Translations under genes and position numbers: made by a program
Part shown: positions 1 to 9,526 of the stretch, in pieces
How the letters are laid out: every line of letters starts with the position of its first letter
Numbering within the stretch: position 1 is the stretch's first letter
The notes under the pieces: model-generated
Seen by the model: only the letters and a program-made list of their open reading frames with translations
Database searches by the model: none
What the model was told of the DNA's origin: nothing
NCBI RefSeq assembly: GCF_000003855.2
Contig: NW_003101680.1
Coordinates: 1-64,000, forward strand
From: Blastomyces gilchristii SLH14081
Taxonomy: Eukaryota; Ascomycota; Eurotiomycetes; Onygenales; Ajellomycetaceae
DNA length: 64,000 nucleotides
Reading direction: 5' to 3'

Positions 1-68
1 ATTAACACTTCCCGCCCTTACCTGCATTCATTCAAAGAGCTTCCTTAGGAACTGACATATCGGCCCGG
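1..68. other. Unassigned left edge
   Basis: About 68 bases that are less AT-rich than what follows and match none of the repeat families recognised elsewhere in the window. No coding signal is visible. It may be the end of an element lying outside the window. Confidence 0.3.
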
Positions 69-1863
69 TTCAGAGAGAGAATATTCTAATCAGAGAAGTT
101 TATATAATGCTATCGGTTATTATTCTATCTTGATTAACTAATATCTTTGAATTCAAGAGCTGGTGCTCTCAGTTCATTCAGCAAGTATATGTTATATTGA
201 ATGATATATCTTGCTCTTATTATAAGAGAGCATCTGTTATCAAGTTCTGACTGTCAGAGTGACAGTGTATTGTGAAATGAAAACAACTTAATAGCTCAGA
301 TCATCACATTTGTTATTCAGTAAGCTTGTGAGTAATAGTGAAGTGCTTGAGATTCTTATAATCTATGATTATCTCAAATTTGAAGACACTTCAGAGTTCA
401 GAGTTTTATTCTTCTAGACAGTATACAATTATAAGAAGTTTCTTATCATAGATTTCATAGTTGCATTCAGCAGAGCTCAGTTTCTTAAATATAAAGACAC
501 ATGATTATAAGACATCTTTATTATTATATTATAATATAGCATTCTCTGTAACATAGTCAGAGAAGTCAGCTTTAACAACTGTTTCACAATCAGAGTTAAA
601 TATTATTAGTAGAGAGATATTGATGAATAACTTCTTCATCTATATAAATGCAGCTTCAGTGTTCACTGATCATTGAAATACTGAGTTCTTCTTGATAAGT
701 TCTGTAAGTGATCTTACAATATCTGAGAAGTTTCATATGAATCACTGATAGAAGTTAGCAAATCTGATGAAGCTTTATACATCTTTCACAGTACATGAAG
801 CTTCTCATTCAAGAATGACAGAGACTTTCTCAGAATTCATTCAAATTCTCTTATCAACTTCTACGATAAAACCTAGATATTTTGTACTCTTGACTTTAAA
901 ATCACACTTATTAATATCTATTAATAGTTTTGCTTCTTATAATTATTGTAATACTCTTTACATGTGTTCTTAATATTCTTTTCTGAACTCATTAGTAGAG
1001 ATGAGAATGTTATTGAGATATGCAGATACAAATTCATTAAGAAAATCTCAGAGTGCTCAGTTAATATACTTCTGAGATGTACTGAGAGCATTAGTCAGTT
1101 CAAAGAATGTGACTACTCATTCAAAGAGACTATAACATGTTCAGAATGCTGTAAGCTATTCATCTTCTTCAGTAATACAGATCTTATAAAACACAGTGAT
1201 GATATCTAGTTTTATACATCATTGACCTTATTCAATGTGAGCTAGAGTTTCATTAATAAGAGATAAAGAATAGCAGTTCTTCTTAATTAATCTGTTCAAT
1301 TCTCAATAGTTCACACAGAATCAGAGTTCTTCATCTGATTTCTTTACAAAGAGAATAGAAGCTGCAGCAGAAGAGTTACTAACACATATAAATCTCTTAT
1401 TTAATAGATTATTGAGTGTCTTCTGAAGAAGAAGAAGTGCATCTCAAGATATATTATAAAGAGAGTCTCATGATGACTCAGAATTCTTATTATTCTTTTT
1501 TCCTAACTTGATACTGTGATTCACTTCTAAGTCTTATAAGAGAGGTATATTTATAATGTTGTCTTGTCAGAAGACATCTAGATATTCATGATATTATTAA
1601 GAGAGCTTTGTATGAGAATCTGTTATTGTAGTACAGAATAACTTCTCTAGAGCTTTCTTAATATCAGTCAGACGGATAAAATAGATTGTTATATAATTCT
1701 ACTATCAGTAATCTTATCAGTGACTTCTTTTTCAGAGTATTTTATAAGTGTTGACAGAGATCTGTGTCAGATTTATAGTCTTGTGAATATTATCTTTGTG
1801 AACTCTATCATTGTTAGAAAATATTAAGCTCCTGTTTCAAGTGTTCAATAAGATGCCTTACTC
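69..1863 (-). mobile_element. GY1 gypsy retrotransposon fragment (integrase N-side to protease region)
   Basis: This stretch reads, base for base apart from transitions and a few indels, like the reverse complement of the pol region of the complete GY1 copy at 12,646-18,442. For example, 765-830 mirrors the block around 15,840-15,900. Similarity to the minus-strand GY1-C copy starts near 69 (compare 37,200) and stops near 1,863 (compare 18,660 and 39,020), so neither LTR is present. All frames are broken by TGA and TAA codons. Short open stretches on the plus strand here (767-1,209) are the antisense of pol and are not genes. Confidence 0.8.
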
Positions 1864-1993
1864 TTGGAAAACAGTGTCTGAGTGAGAAGAATGAAGAAGT
1901 TCTGTTAATTCTTCATGCTTAGACTAGACAACTACAAGAGATGATCAGGTCTATCCTTTCAGGCTATAAGACAGTTATACACAGCCTGTATTA

Positions 1994-2035
1994 ACGTAAT
2001 CAACCACCTAACGCTCGTTTCCATCTAACGCTCGC
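1994..2035 (+). repeat. Left terminal inverted repeat of Fot1-like element
   Basis: This 42-bp arm begins ACGTAATCAACCACC and matches the reverse complement of 4,275-4,316 at 40 of 42 positions. Each arm contains two copies of a C-x-C/T-CTAACGCTCG-like motif about 18 bp apart. Such internal doublets are plausible transposase binding sites (inference). It retains several CpGs. Confidence 0.9.
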
Positions 2036-2187
2036 TATTTCGCTACTTCTATGATGGAATCAACCCAACAATATCTCAACAACGCAATTAGATTTTAAGA
2101 TACAATATTATATGATGAAAATATATACATAGAATTACATATAAAAATATATAGCTAATCTTGTAGATGCTTGTTTGGCTTAATAAC

Positions 2188-4234
2188 TCACTCAGAATGC
2201 GAAATCTTGGATGAAGGCAGATTCAGTGAGCAAGCAGTCATTAAATCAGTAGAGATTGTAATATCATCAGATTTCTCCAGCAGTGAATTCATGAGCACTC
2301 TGACAGGGCTCTGAAAATGCAATTTAATCACTCTTTGCAAAATTGAGGATCTACTTTTCTGATTAGAAAGGTGATTTTTGAATGCTTTAATCTTATTCTT
2401 ATTCAACTGTGATTGTAACTGTGCTGCAGCTCATTCTTCCTTCTCTTTTTACTCTTGAGCCTTTCTTACATCTCTAAGCTTCTTTTCAACCTGCTGTTGA
2501 GCAGCTCTAGCAGTCTTATTCATCTTTCTTTACTTCTTTACTGCCTGACAGGCAGCATTTCATTGCATTCACTGCTTCATGATATCTGTCTTCTTTTGCT
2601 CCTTAAGAATAGTGTGTTGCAACTTGACATTCTTCTTACAAGTCTGCTCATTCTTTTTAACAGCTTCATCCACTGCTTTTTACTCATGAACACACTGCAC
2701 CTTTGCTGGTGAAAAGAACTGTGTCAATGATGAATTTGAAGAATCTAGCAATCTCATAACTCTGTCATACTTATAATGTCTTCTTTCTTGATTAAGAGCT
2801 TGCTGCAGCTGCCTGTTCTCTATTAAAAGAATCTCTTTATCAAGAGCAAGATTTTCGCCCGCGCGGATCAGTTGGTTGAGATCACTAGATATTTGATACT
2901 GCTGCTGCTTGACTTGCTTAATCATTTTCTGCATATCAATAATAGAAGTAGATGTTCTTGACCTACAATGTGTGTCTGAGAGGGTGCAAGGCCTTGCAAG
3001 CTTTTTGAGAACCTGTTCCAGATCAAATGAATATAGGTCAGTAGTGATGAACACAGATGCAATATTTGAAGATATAAGTGCCTCATTTCATGCAGAATGA
3101 AATAGCTGCCAAAAAGACCTCTTTGTAGTATGTATGAATCTCATTCCAGTTCTCATTTGTTCATTCAGTTGCTTGAAATATGATTTACTCAATGATTCAA
3201 ATATTTCAATATCTAGCAGCTGTAATCAGTGTGTAGATTTAGGAGATAGAATAACAAGTAGAATCTGATTTCAATCTGCATAATTGATGAATATCATATT
3301 AACATGAGAAGAATGGCCATCTAATATAAGAAGTCTGTATCCGTGCCTGGCTTTCTTTTTTGTAAGAGGTTCAAAGACCTTCTTTAACCATGTTAATTCA
3401 TATTCATCATTACTTCATTCATTTTCTGAAGCAGCAAGGTAGGCCTGATCTTTTTCACTATCAAAATCTTCAAGTCAGCTATCTTGCATGTCTCTTGATT
3501 CTTCTTGATATATGAGAGCAGATGAGAGAGCAGTTTCATCAGCATAAATTGCAGTAAGTAGAGTTATGAATTCTCTACTATCATTCTGATTGGCATCTAT
3601 CACACATCTGGATTTGAGAGTGGCAATTGATATGATATATTTGAGAGTGTGAATAAGTTCTAATAGGAATCCTTTTTTATCAAAGTTGTAAATATTGTCA
3701 GATTTAATATTGTATTGTGTGATCTTTGTCTGCAGCTGTCAGATTAAGTGAGATTAAATTAGTAAAATAATCATGATAAAGATAAAAAGATAATAAAAGC
3801 AAGAGATCAAATACAAGATCAAAGTAATGCTTGAAATATGTTGAATTGTCAGCATTCTTGCATTTTTGATCAATATTTTGCAGGTAAACTGACTTGATTA
3901 CATCCTTGTGATGTTGACAGAACCGTGGCACTCAGTTGACTCTCACAGGCGATTTTAGAATCTCAACAATGAGATTATAAAGAATTTGAGATGTACAAGG
4001 AAAACCACAATCTGTCAATTGATTGATATGAAAAAGGAGCTGTTCTTCTTGCAAATTTGAAAGATTTTGACAGTGGATAGAGATTGCTTCCTTTCTTGAT
4101 GTTTGAAGGTTATTATAGCGCTGTGACAATGTATGACAGCTGATTCCATATTTTTTTGCAGTTGTAGTGTAATTAGGAGTCAATTGCATATTCAAATCAT
4201 CAATCACTGCTTGTATAGCTGATTCGTGGTCCAT
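2188..4234 (-). pseudogene. DDE_1-family transposase (Fot1/pogo-like), broken
   Basis: From the ATG at 4,234 the first 100 residues are a psq/CENP-B-type helix-turn-helix region (MDHESAIQAVIDDLN at the start, KKYGISCHTLSQRY in the helices). An in-frame TGA near 3,930 occupies a conserved Trp position, and the frame continues with FCQHHKDVIKSVYLQNID. Further on, in frames separated by TGA codons, come the catalytic pieces IYADET (about 3,545), LLILDGHSSH (about 3,320) and a leucine-aspartate motif LDIEIF (about 3,205), matching the D-D-D/E layout of DDE_1 transposases. The C-terminal part (3,054-2,680) is a Q/K/E-rich coiled coil. Stops are dominated by TGG-to-TGA change, so the copy is inactive but recognisable along its whole length. 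Confidence 0.85.
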
Positions 4235-4274
4235 GTTGTGGGTTTTTGAACATGGAGATTGAGGTAAGATTTGT

Positions 4275-4316
4275 GCGAGCGTTAGGTGTAAACGAGCGTT
4301 AGGTGGTTGATTACGT
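4275..4316 (-). repeat. Right terminal inverted repeat of Fot1-like element
   Basis: Mate of the 1,994-2,035 arm, again with the CTAACGCTCG motif twice. It is followed directly by the TA duplication and then by the LINE codons that resume the interrupted frame. Confidence 0.9.
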
Positions 4317-4318
4317 TA

Positions 4319-5786
4319 CCTCAGTAGCTGATTATGAAGTTCAAGTTTGATGGAACAATCAAGGTAATTTCACTGAACTCTTTCAAAGTCTACAAAACAG
4401 AGCTCTGAGAAGAATTCTGAAAGCATTCAAATCATCTCCTATTAAAGCAATGGAAATTGAAGCTTCAATTTCACCTCCTGCTATTCAATTTGAAAAGGCC
4501 TGTATGAACTATGCTCTGAGAGTCATGAAGATGAGCTCAAATCCTATAATCAGAGAAAGAGTCTCTTCTTCATTTCTATCAGTTAACTCAGGAAATGAAC
4601 TGAATTGAAATAGATTTCTTGATTGAAATGAGAATAATTCTTTAAAGAAAATGCCCTCTCAACTGTATAGACTATGTTTACTTATTAAAAATCAATTTTC
4701 TTCATTAAATGTTGAGAAAATTGATCATGAGAAGATATCTCTCTGAAGAGAAAAGCTGAAATCTCTCATAGACTTACAAATAAGTGAACTATCTAAAGAG
4801 AGAGAATATGAACAGGATTTAAAGAAGATCTCTATAATCAATATAAAAGACTCTATTCTGATTTACTCAGATGACTCAAAAAATGAGAATTTGAATAGAT
4901 TAGGCACAGGCATTGCTTATACTGAAGATAATATCAATTTTATCGCAGATTTCTGGAATTTAGGCTGTGAATCTGAAGTCTTTGATGCTGAACTATTTGC
5001 AATAGTGAAAGCTTTCAAACTCATTGAAATAAAATCTTATAAAAGAGAAAATAGTTTGAAAGAGATATGAATATTCTCTGATAGTCAAGCTGCTTTAAAA
5101 AGACATAGAAATAGTCAGATTCATAATAGTCAAATGAATCTTGAACTGATTTTAAACTCTGTTTTGAAAATTCAAAAGAAAAGACATCAAACTGATAATT
5201 CATCTGCATTGGGTTCCTGCTCATATGAATCTTCATGGCAATGAATTGGCTGATTCAGCTGCAAAAAAGGGTTCAGAATTAAGCTGATCTATTCAAAAAA
5301 CAGTGTCCTGGTCTTTCATAAAGAGAAAGATAAAAGAATCTTGTTTAAATAAGTGAAATGAAAGCTGGCAGAAACAAAAGAAGAGCATACATTATTCAAG
5401 ATTTGAGACAAAACCAAAGTGAAAATCTTGTTTAATTAAATGTAAAAAAAATATTCTCATCTATAATTCAGCTGAAACTAGAACATGGTTATTTCAAATC
5501 CTATATACAAACATTTGATGATAGATTTGATTCAACAGAGTGCTCATTCTGTAATGCAAATGAAAATCCTGAGCATATTGTAATGCATTGTGCATTATAC
5601 AATAGTCTCAGAGTCAGATTAAAGAAGAAGTATGATTTAAATCAATTAAATATGAGGTTCTTATTCTCAACTGAGACAGGAATTAAATACTTAATAGACT
5701 TTCTATCAGAAACTCAAGCAGCTATAAGAAAATAGCTGCATTCAGAAGTATCTGAATATGAAGAGGTGGAAATTGATTAGATATAG
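4319..5786 (+). pseudogene. LINE ORF2 remnant: RT end, RNase H, zinc knuckle
   Basis: The frame is broken by TGA at Trp positions and at least one frameshift near 5,190. The post-RT helix region is at about 4,375-4,520. RNase H follows with its acidic residues in IYSDDS (about 4,860), DAELFAI (about 4,990) and FSDSQAA (about 5,080), and the terminal HGNELADSAAKKG motif at about 5,240-5,270, now in a different frame. A C-x2-C-x7-H-x4-C knuckle lies at about 5,541-5,591 and the frame ends near 5,786. Presence of RNase H plus a C-terminal CCHC knuckle points to the I/Tad group of fungal LINEs. The element is non-functional. Confidence 0.75.
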
Positions 5787-6163
5787 TCTGTTAAAACAGT
5801 TATACACTATCTTTTAATAATTTTATTTTATTATAGTCTGTCTTTACTGTACTTATTCCTTTCTGTTCTTTTCTATCTATTTATTTAATGTGTCTATCTT
5901 TAAGACTATGTTCTCTTTTCCTTTGTCATGATATTTTCAAATGGTTTCAAAGTATCAGAAGATGTTGAAATACTGTAATTTATAAACAGTTTTTGTATTC
6001 TGAGCTCTAATTTTCTGATTTTACATATCTGAAATTGATAAATATATAATAGTTGACTCTATAGATATAGGAAAAACTCTGAGAACTAAAGATTCTCAGA
6101 TAGACATTATAGTCTCTGACTGTATACATCTATAATTGAAGAATAATAATAATAATAATAATA

Positions 6164-6509
6164 TAAAATTATATACTATAGTAGTATTAGAACTTATATT
6201 ATATAGCTTATTTATTATATTAACTATTAATAAATAAAAAGTTAAATTAAATAATTATATATCAGCATTCTTGAATAAAATTCTCTTATTAAATGAGATT
6301 ATTTATATATAACTGTAAACAGATGTGAGATATAATAGAGATAATTTAATAAGACTACTTTGACAGATCTTATATAAAATGAAATAAGTAGTAAGAATAT
6401 AATACTTTCTTATAATAGAATATCTTATTATATTAAGATTTAAAATATGATATTATAATAGTAGCTTTCTATATCACTCTATTTGAAAGATATATTTAAT
6501 ACTATATTA
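6164..6509 (+). pseudogene. Ty1/copia reverse transcriptase fragment (5' part)
   Basis: Read with TGA as Trp or Arg and TAA/TAG as Gln, this AT-rich stretch gives the copia RT signature. It shows an AFLN-like segment (about 6,269-6,290), NEIIYI, an NLIRLLWQILY motif corresponding to the usual L..ALYGLKQ, then a Trp-Tyr block and YLILY just before the SINE. The frame resumes after the SINE at 6,882. No LTR is recognisable on this side because the LINE tail abuts it. Confidence 0.65.
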
Positions 6510-6881
6510 GCCCCGGTAGCTGAATGATTAATGCGGCCACCCGGTAGCACCTTGGCATGAGAAACCAAGGCGCGTGAGTTCGAAATCTGCAGGGAATACA
6601 TTAAATCCGGAACTCAAGCATCTCAGGTTTCTAATAAATACAGAGATGTACAAATCATTTCAATGAATCGGTCTATGTTTCTGAGCTGAGAAGTTATTAT
6701 CACATGTATCTAATTGTCACTTCTTTGTATTTTCCTATGTTCTTGTTATCTTGACATGGTCTTAACACCTGTATTTCCTTCTGTATAATTAACACTTAAT
6801 CTGTATTTAACATCACGCAAGGACTTATTATAAGCTCCGCTTGCATATGAGTATAATAGAGGAATAATAATAATAATAATA
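6510..6881 (+). mobile_element. SINE copy 1 (tRNA-derived head, (AAT)n tail)
   Basis: This 372-bp sequence begins GCCCCGGTAGCTGAATG. It carries RNA polymerase III-type A-box and B-box sequences (B box GAGTTCGAAATC, decayed from GGTTCGAAACC) and ends in (AAT)n. It is about 90% identical by eye to the copy at 31,549-31,920. Flanking ACTATAT (6,501-6,507 and 6,882-6,888) looks like its target-site duplication. It interrupts the copia RT. It is not a tRNA gene, because the body continues for about 280 bp beyond the tRNA-like head. Confidence 0.85.
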
Positions 6882-7872
6882 ACTATATGTTAATAACTGT
6901 TAGATAACAGGCTCTCAAGAGCAGTAATTAAATTGAATATTAATAGAAATAGCTAAGCAGTTTAAGACAAAGAGTATTAATGAGAATAAGTTATATCTGA
7001 GAATAAAAGTTAACTATCTGAAAAATAAGAATATAACAGTGATATAGAGCTGCTATATAGAGAAAATTCCTGAGAACTTTGAACTGAATAAGATAAACTT
7101 AGTCAGTATATCAATAATTACTAAGATATGTATTAAATTCTCATCTAATAAGAGCAGTAATCTAGATAATGATTTTACAGTTATATAATATTAATAAGAA
7201 TTAAAATTCTTATAATATCTGATATTAAGTAGCAGACTGAATCTGATATTCACAGTTAACTATCTTTCAAGATATAACTCACAGTTATATAAGAGATATT
7301 AGTTAGTATTAAAATATATTCTATAATATATCAAGAAGATCAAGAACTATAATATATTATATAAGAAAGAGAGTCATAACTTGAGTTCTGTTATATATTA
7401 TAATTCAAATTGAGTAGAGATGAATTCTTAATACAGATTAACTACAGACTATATTATATTTATAAATAGATTATCAATATCATGATAATTACAGAGATAA
7501 ACATCTATTATCAAATCAATTATAGAGACTGAATATATTACAGTTAGTGAAATAGTTTATAAGATTATCTGACTGAGTGATATATTATATAATACTGAAT
7601 TAGTGAATGAAAAAGCAAAGTTCTGTTCAAGACTATAAGTTGATAATAAGAATATAATTAATCTAGTAAAAGAAGAATCTCTAATATATTAATCATATTA
7701 TATTAAGATAAGATATCATATTCTTCAAAATCTGATTAAAAAAGAATATATTATTACAGAACACATTGATTCTATAACTAATATAGCTGATAATCTTATC
7801 AAGTCATTGACAAGATCAGCATTTGAGAAATTTATTGAGAAGATCAGCTTGAAGAAGATCAAGAGAGACTAG
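6882..7872 (+). pseudogene. Ty1/copia RT-RNase H fragment (3' part)
   Basis: Decayed codons give an ordered set of copia hallmarks. They are a Tyr-Val-x-x-Cys patch directly after the SINE (YVDD region), KSINENKLYLRIKVNYL, YLSRYNSQLYKRY, the RNase H segment TEYITVSEIVYKIIWL (TEAEY... equivalent, about 7,525-7,575), and finally IKIRYHILQNLIKKEYI with ADNLIKSLTRSAFEKF (IDIRYHFIRE...LADxLTKxL equivalent, about 7,700-7,830). The frame ends at TAG 7,870-7,872. This part of the window has no other explanation. Integrase and gag are absent. Confidence 0.75.
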
Positions 7873-7986
7873 AATAATAATAATATATTATATTATTAAA
7901 TACTACATATATCTGTTGATTTTTACAGTTATCACTATACAGACACTTTTTCTAATAGAGAAATCAGAGTCTAATTAATGTAATTA

Positions 7987-7987
<1 letters not shown>
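7873..7987. other. AT-rich spacer after copia
   Basis: About 115 bp of AT-rich sequence with short AAT runs and a purine-rich stretch near 7,957. It could hold the copia polypurine tract and LTR remains. Nothing can be assigned firmly. Confidence 0.3.
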
Positions 7988-8023
<36 letters not shown>

Positions 8024-9067
8024 TTCAATTATAGATGTATGCAGTCAGAGACTATGACATCTATCTGAGAATCAAAAGTTCTCAGGGTTTTTCCTATATC
8101 TATAAAGATAACTATTATACATTCATCAATTTCAGATATGCAAAATCAGAAAATTCCAGCTCAGAATATAAAAACTGTTTACAAATTGCAGTGTTTTAAC
8201 ATCTTCTGATACTTTGAAACCATTTGACAATATCATGACAAAAGAAAAGAGAACAGTCTTAAAGATAGACACATTAAAGAGATAGATAGATAAGAATAGA
8301 AAGGAAAAAGTAAAGTAAAATAAAGAGAGACTGTAATGAAACAAATTATCAAAAGATAGTATATAGCTGTTTTAACAGACTATATCTGGTCAATTTCCTT
8401 CTCTTCATATTCAGATATTTCTGAATTCAGCCATTTTCTTGTAGCTGCTTGAGTTTCTGATAGAAAGTCTATTAAGTATTTAATTCCTGTCTCAGTTGAG
8501 AATAAGAATCTCATATTTAATTGATTTAGATCATATTTCTCTTTCAATCTGACTCTGAGACTATTGTATAATGCACAGTGCATTACAATATGCTCAGAAT
8601 TCTCATTTGCATTGCAGAATCAGCATTCTATTGAATCAAATCTATCATCAAATCTTTGCATATAAGATTTGAAATAGCCATGTCCTAGTTTTAGCTGTAT
8701 TATAGATGAGAATATTTTCTTTTTACATTTAATTGAACAAGATTTTCACTTGAGTTTTGTTTCAAATCTTGAATAATGTATACTCTTCTTTTGTTTCTGC
8801 CAGCTTTCATTCCACTTGTCTAAACAAGATTCTTTTATTTTTCTCTTTATAAAAGATCAGGACACAATTTTTTGAATAGATCTGCTTAGTTCTGAATCAT
8901 TTTTTGCAGCTGAATCAGCCAACTCATTGCCATGAATATTCATATGAGCAGGAACTCAGTGCAGATGAATTATCAGCTTTGATGTTCTTCTCTTTTGAAT
9001 TTTTAAAACAGAGTTTCAGATCAGTCCAAGATTCATTTGACCATTATAATTATTATTATGTTTTTGA
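7988..9067 (-). mobile_element. LINE copy 2, 5'-truncated, inverted relative to copy 1
   Basis: It begins on the left with a (ATT)n tail (7,988-8,022), the complement of the AAT tail of copy 1. It then mirrors 5,080-6,163 closely, including the 3' UTR and the C-terminal zinc knuckle (complement of about 8,580-8,640). The last open piece (8,380-8,583, minus) corresponds to the C-terminal end of ORF2 in copy 1. Similarity to copy 1 fades near 9,067, so only part of RNase H remains. The two LINE copies are tail to tail about 1.8 kb apart. Confidence 0.8.
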
Positions 9068-9133
9068 AAGAATTGAGATGAAATGACTGAAATAGTAACA
9101 GCATATTTAATAAGGTGTTATAGTAAGAGAGAG
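9068..9133. other. Short unassigned spacer
   Basis: AT-rich, with no recognised element or coding signal. Confidence 0.3.
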
Positions 9134-9206
9134 TGTTAATGATTACTATATCTACTCTAATCACATGTCACTCAACTTATATATAGTTTCACCTTAAATA
9201 GATTAC
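9134..9206 (+). repeat. ~102-bp LTR-like repeat, copy 1 (first part, split by GY1)
   Basis: It begins TGTTAATGATTACTA and runs through the CACGTG-derived box (here CACATG) and CTTATATATAGTTTCACC. It then stops at the GY1 insertion point, whose duplicated ATTAC is 9,202-9,206. The remainder continues beyond the GY1 element at 20,764-20,791 and ends in CAACA. Joined, the copy is about 101 bp, the same length as the intact copy at 29,495-29,596. Confidence 0.65.
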
Positions 9207-9526
9207 TGTAAGTGGCCTACGCTGAATAGATTGATATAATATTTATAGATCTTATATAACAAAGAGAAAAACATTAGAGATGAAAAGAAAGAGAAAGTGT
9301 GAGAATTAGCAATTGAAGTGAATATTTATACATGTACACAGTGACATACACAGTGAAACTTCAGAGTGAAAGAATAGAGGTTTTCATATGTAATAAAGCT
9401 TCAGAGCAGAAGAATAGAAATTCTGTAGATTTTCAGCTGAGAATTAGTGACTGAAAATCAGAGTGATAGAAATCTGTAAAGTGTAATAGAATAGTCTATA
9501 TAATTGATCAGACACAGTCTGTCATA
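9207..9526 (-). repeat. 3' LTR of GY1 outer element
   Basis: It is 320 bp and starts TGTAAGTGGCCTACGC on the plus strand. It matches the partner at 20,439-20,758 in length and order, with many transition differences. Its right end is changed to GTCATA from the family's GCCACA. Confidence 0.85.

Larger units (their letters stand above)
1994..4316 (-). mobile_element. Fot1/pogo-type (Tc1-mariner superfamily) DNA transposon
   Basis: The element is 2,323 bp, bounded by 42-bp terminal inverted repeats differing at two positions, and flanked by TA on both sides (1,992-1,993 and 4,317-4,318). TA duplication is diagnostic of the Tc1/mariner superfamily. It encodes one transposase on the minus strand with an N-terminal DNA-binding domain and a DDE_1-type catalytic domain. 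It sits inside the LINE, so it is younger than the LINE insertion. It keeps more intact frame than its gypsy neighbours, and its stops are mostly TGA at Trp positions. Confidence 0.9.
1864..6163 (+). mobile_element. 5'-truncated LINE (Tad/I-like, RNase H-bearing), interrupted by a Fot1-like transposon
   Basis: A non-LTR retrotransposon runs from about 1,864 to a (AAT)n tail at 6,142-6,163, with a 2.3-kb DNA transposon inserted at 1,994-4,316. The LINE reading frame continues across that insertion: the codons before it (ending GCC TGT ATT) join the codons after it (ACC TCA) when one TA copy is removed. What remains encodes the end of the reverse transcriptase module, a linker, an RNase H domain and a C-terminal zinc knuckle. 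Most of RT and all of ORF1 are missing, as is usual for 5'-truncated LINE copies. Confidence 0.8.

Noticed and set aside
767..1209. Plus-strand frames of 68 and 81 codons
   Set aside because: They lie antisense to GY1 pol (minus) and stay open only because TTC/TCT-rich complement sequence has few stops.
5821..6060. Possible small gene after the LINE ORF
   Set aside because: The same sequence occurs at the same place in LINE copy 2 (8,120-8,380, complement), so it is LINE 3' UTR.
7988..8022. (ATT)n array as a possible CRISPR-like or independent satellite
   Set aside because: It is the 3' tail of the inverted LINE copy, as shown by continuation into the LINE 3' UTR.
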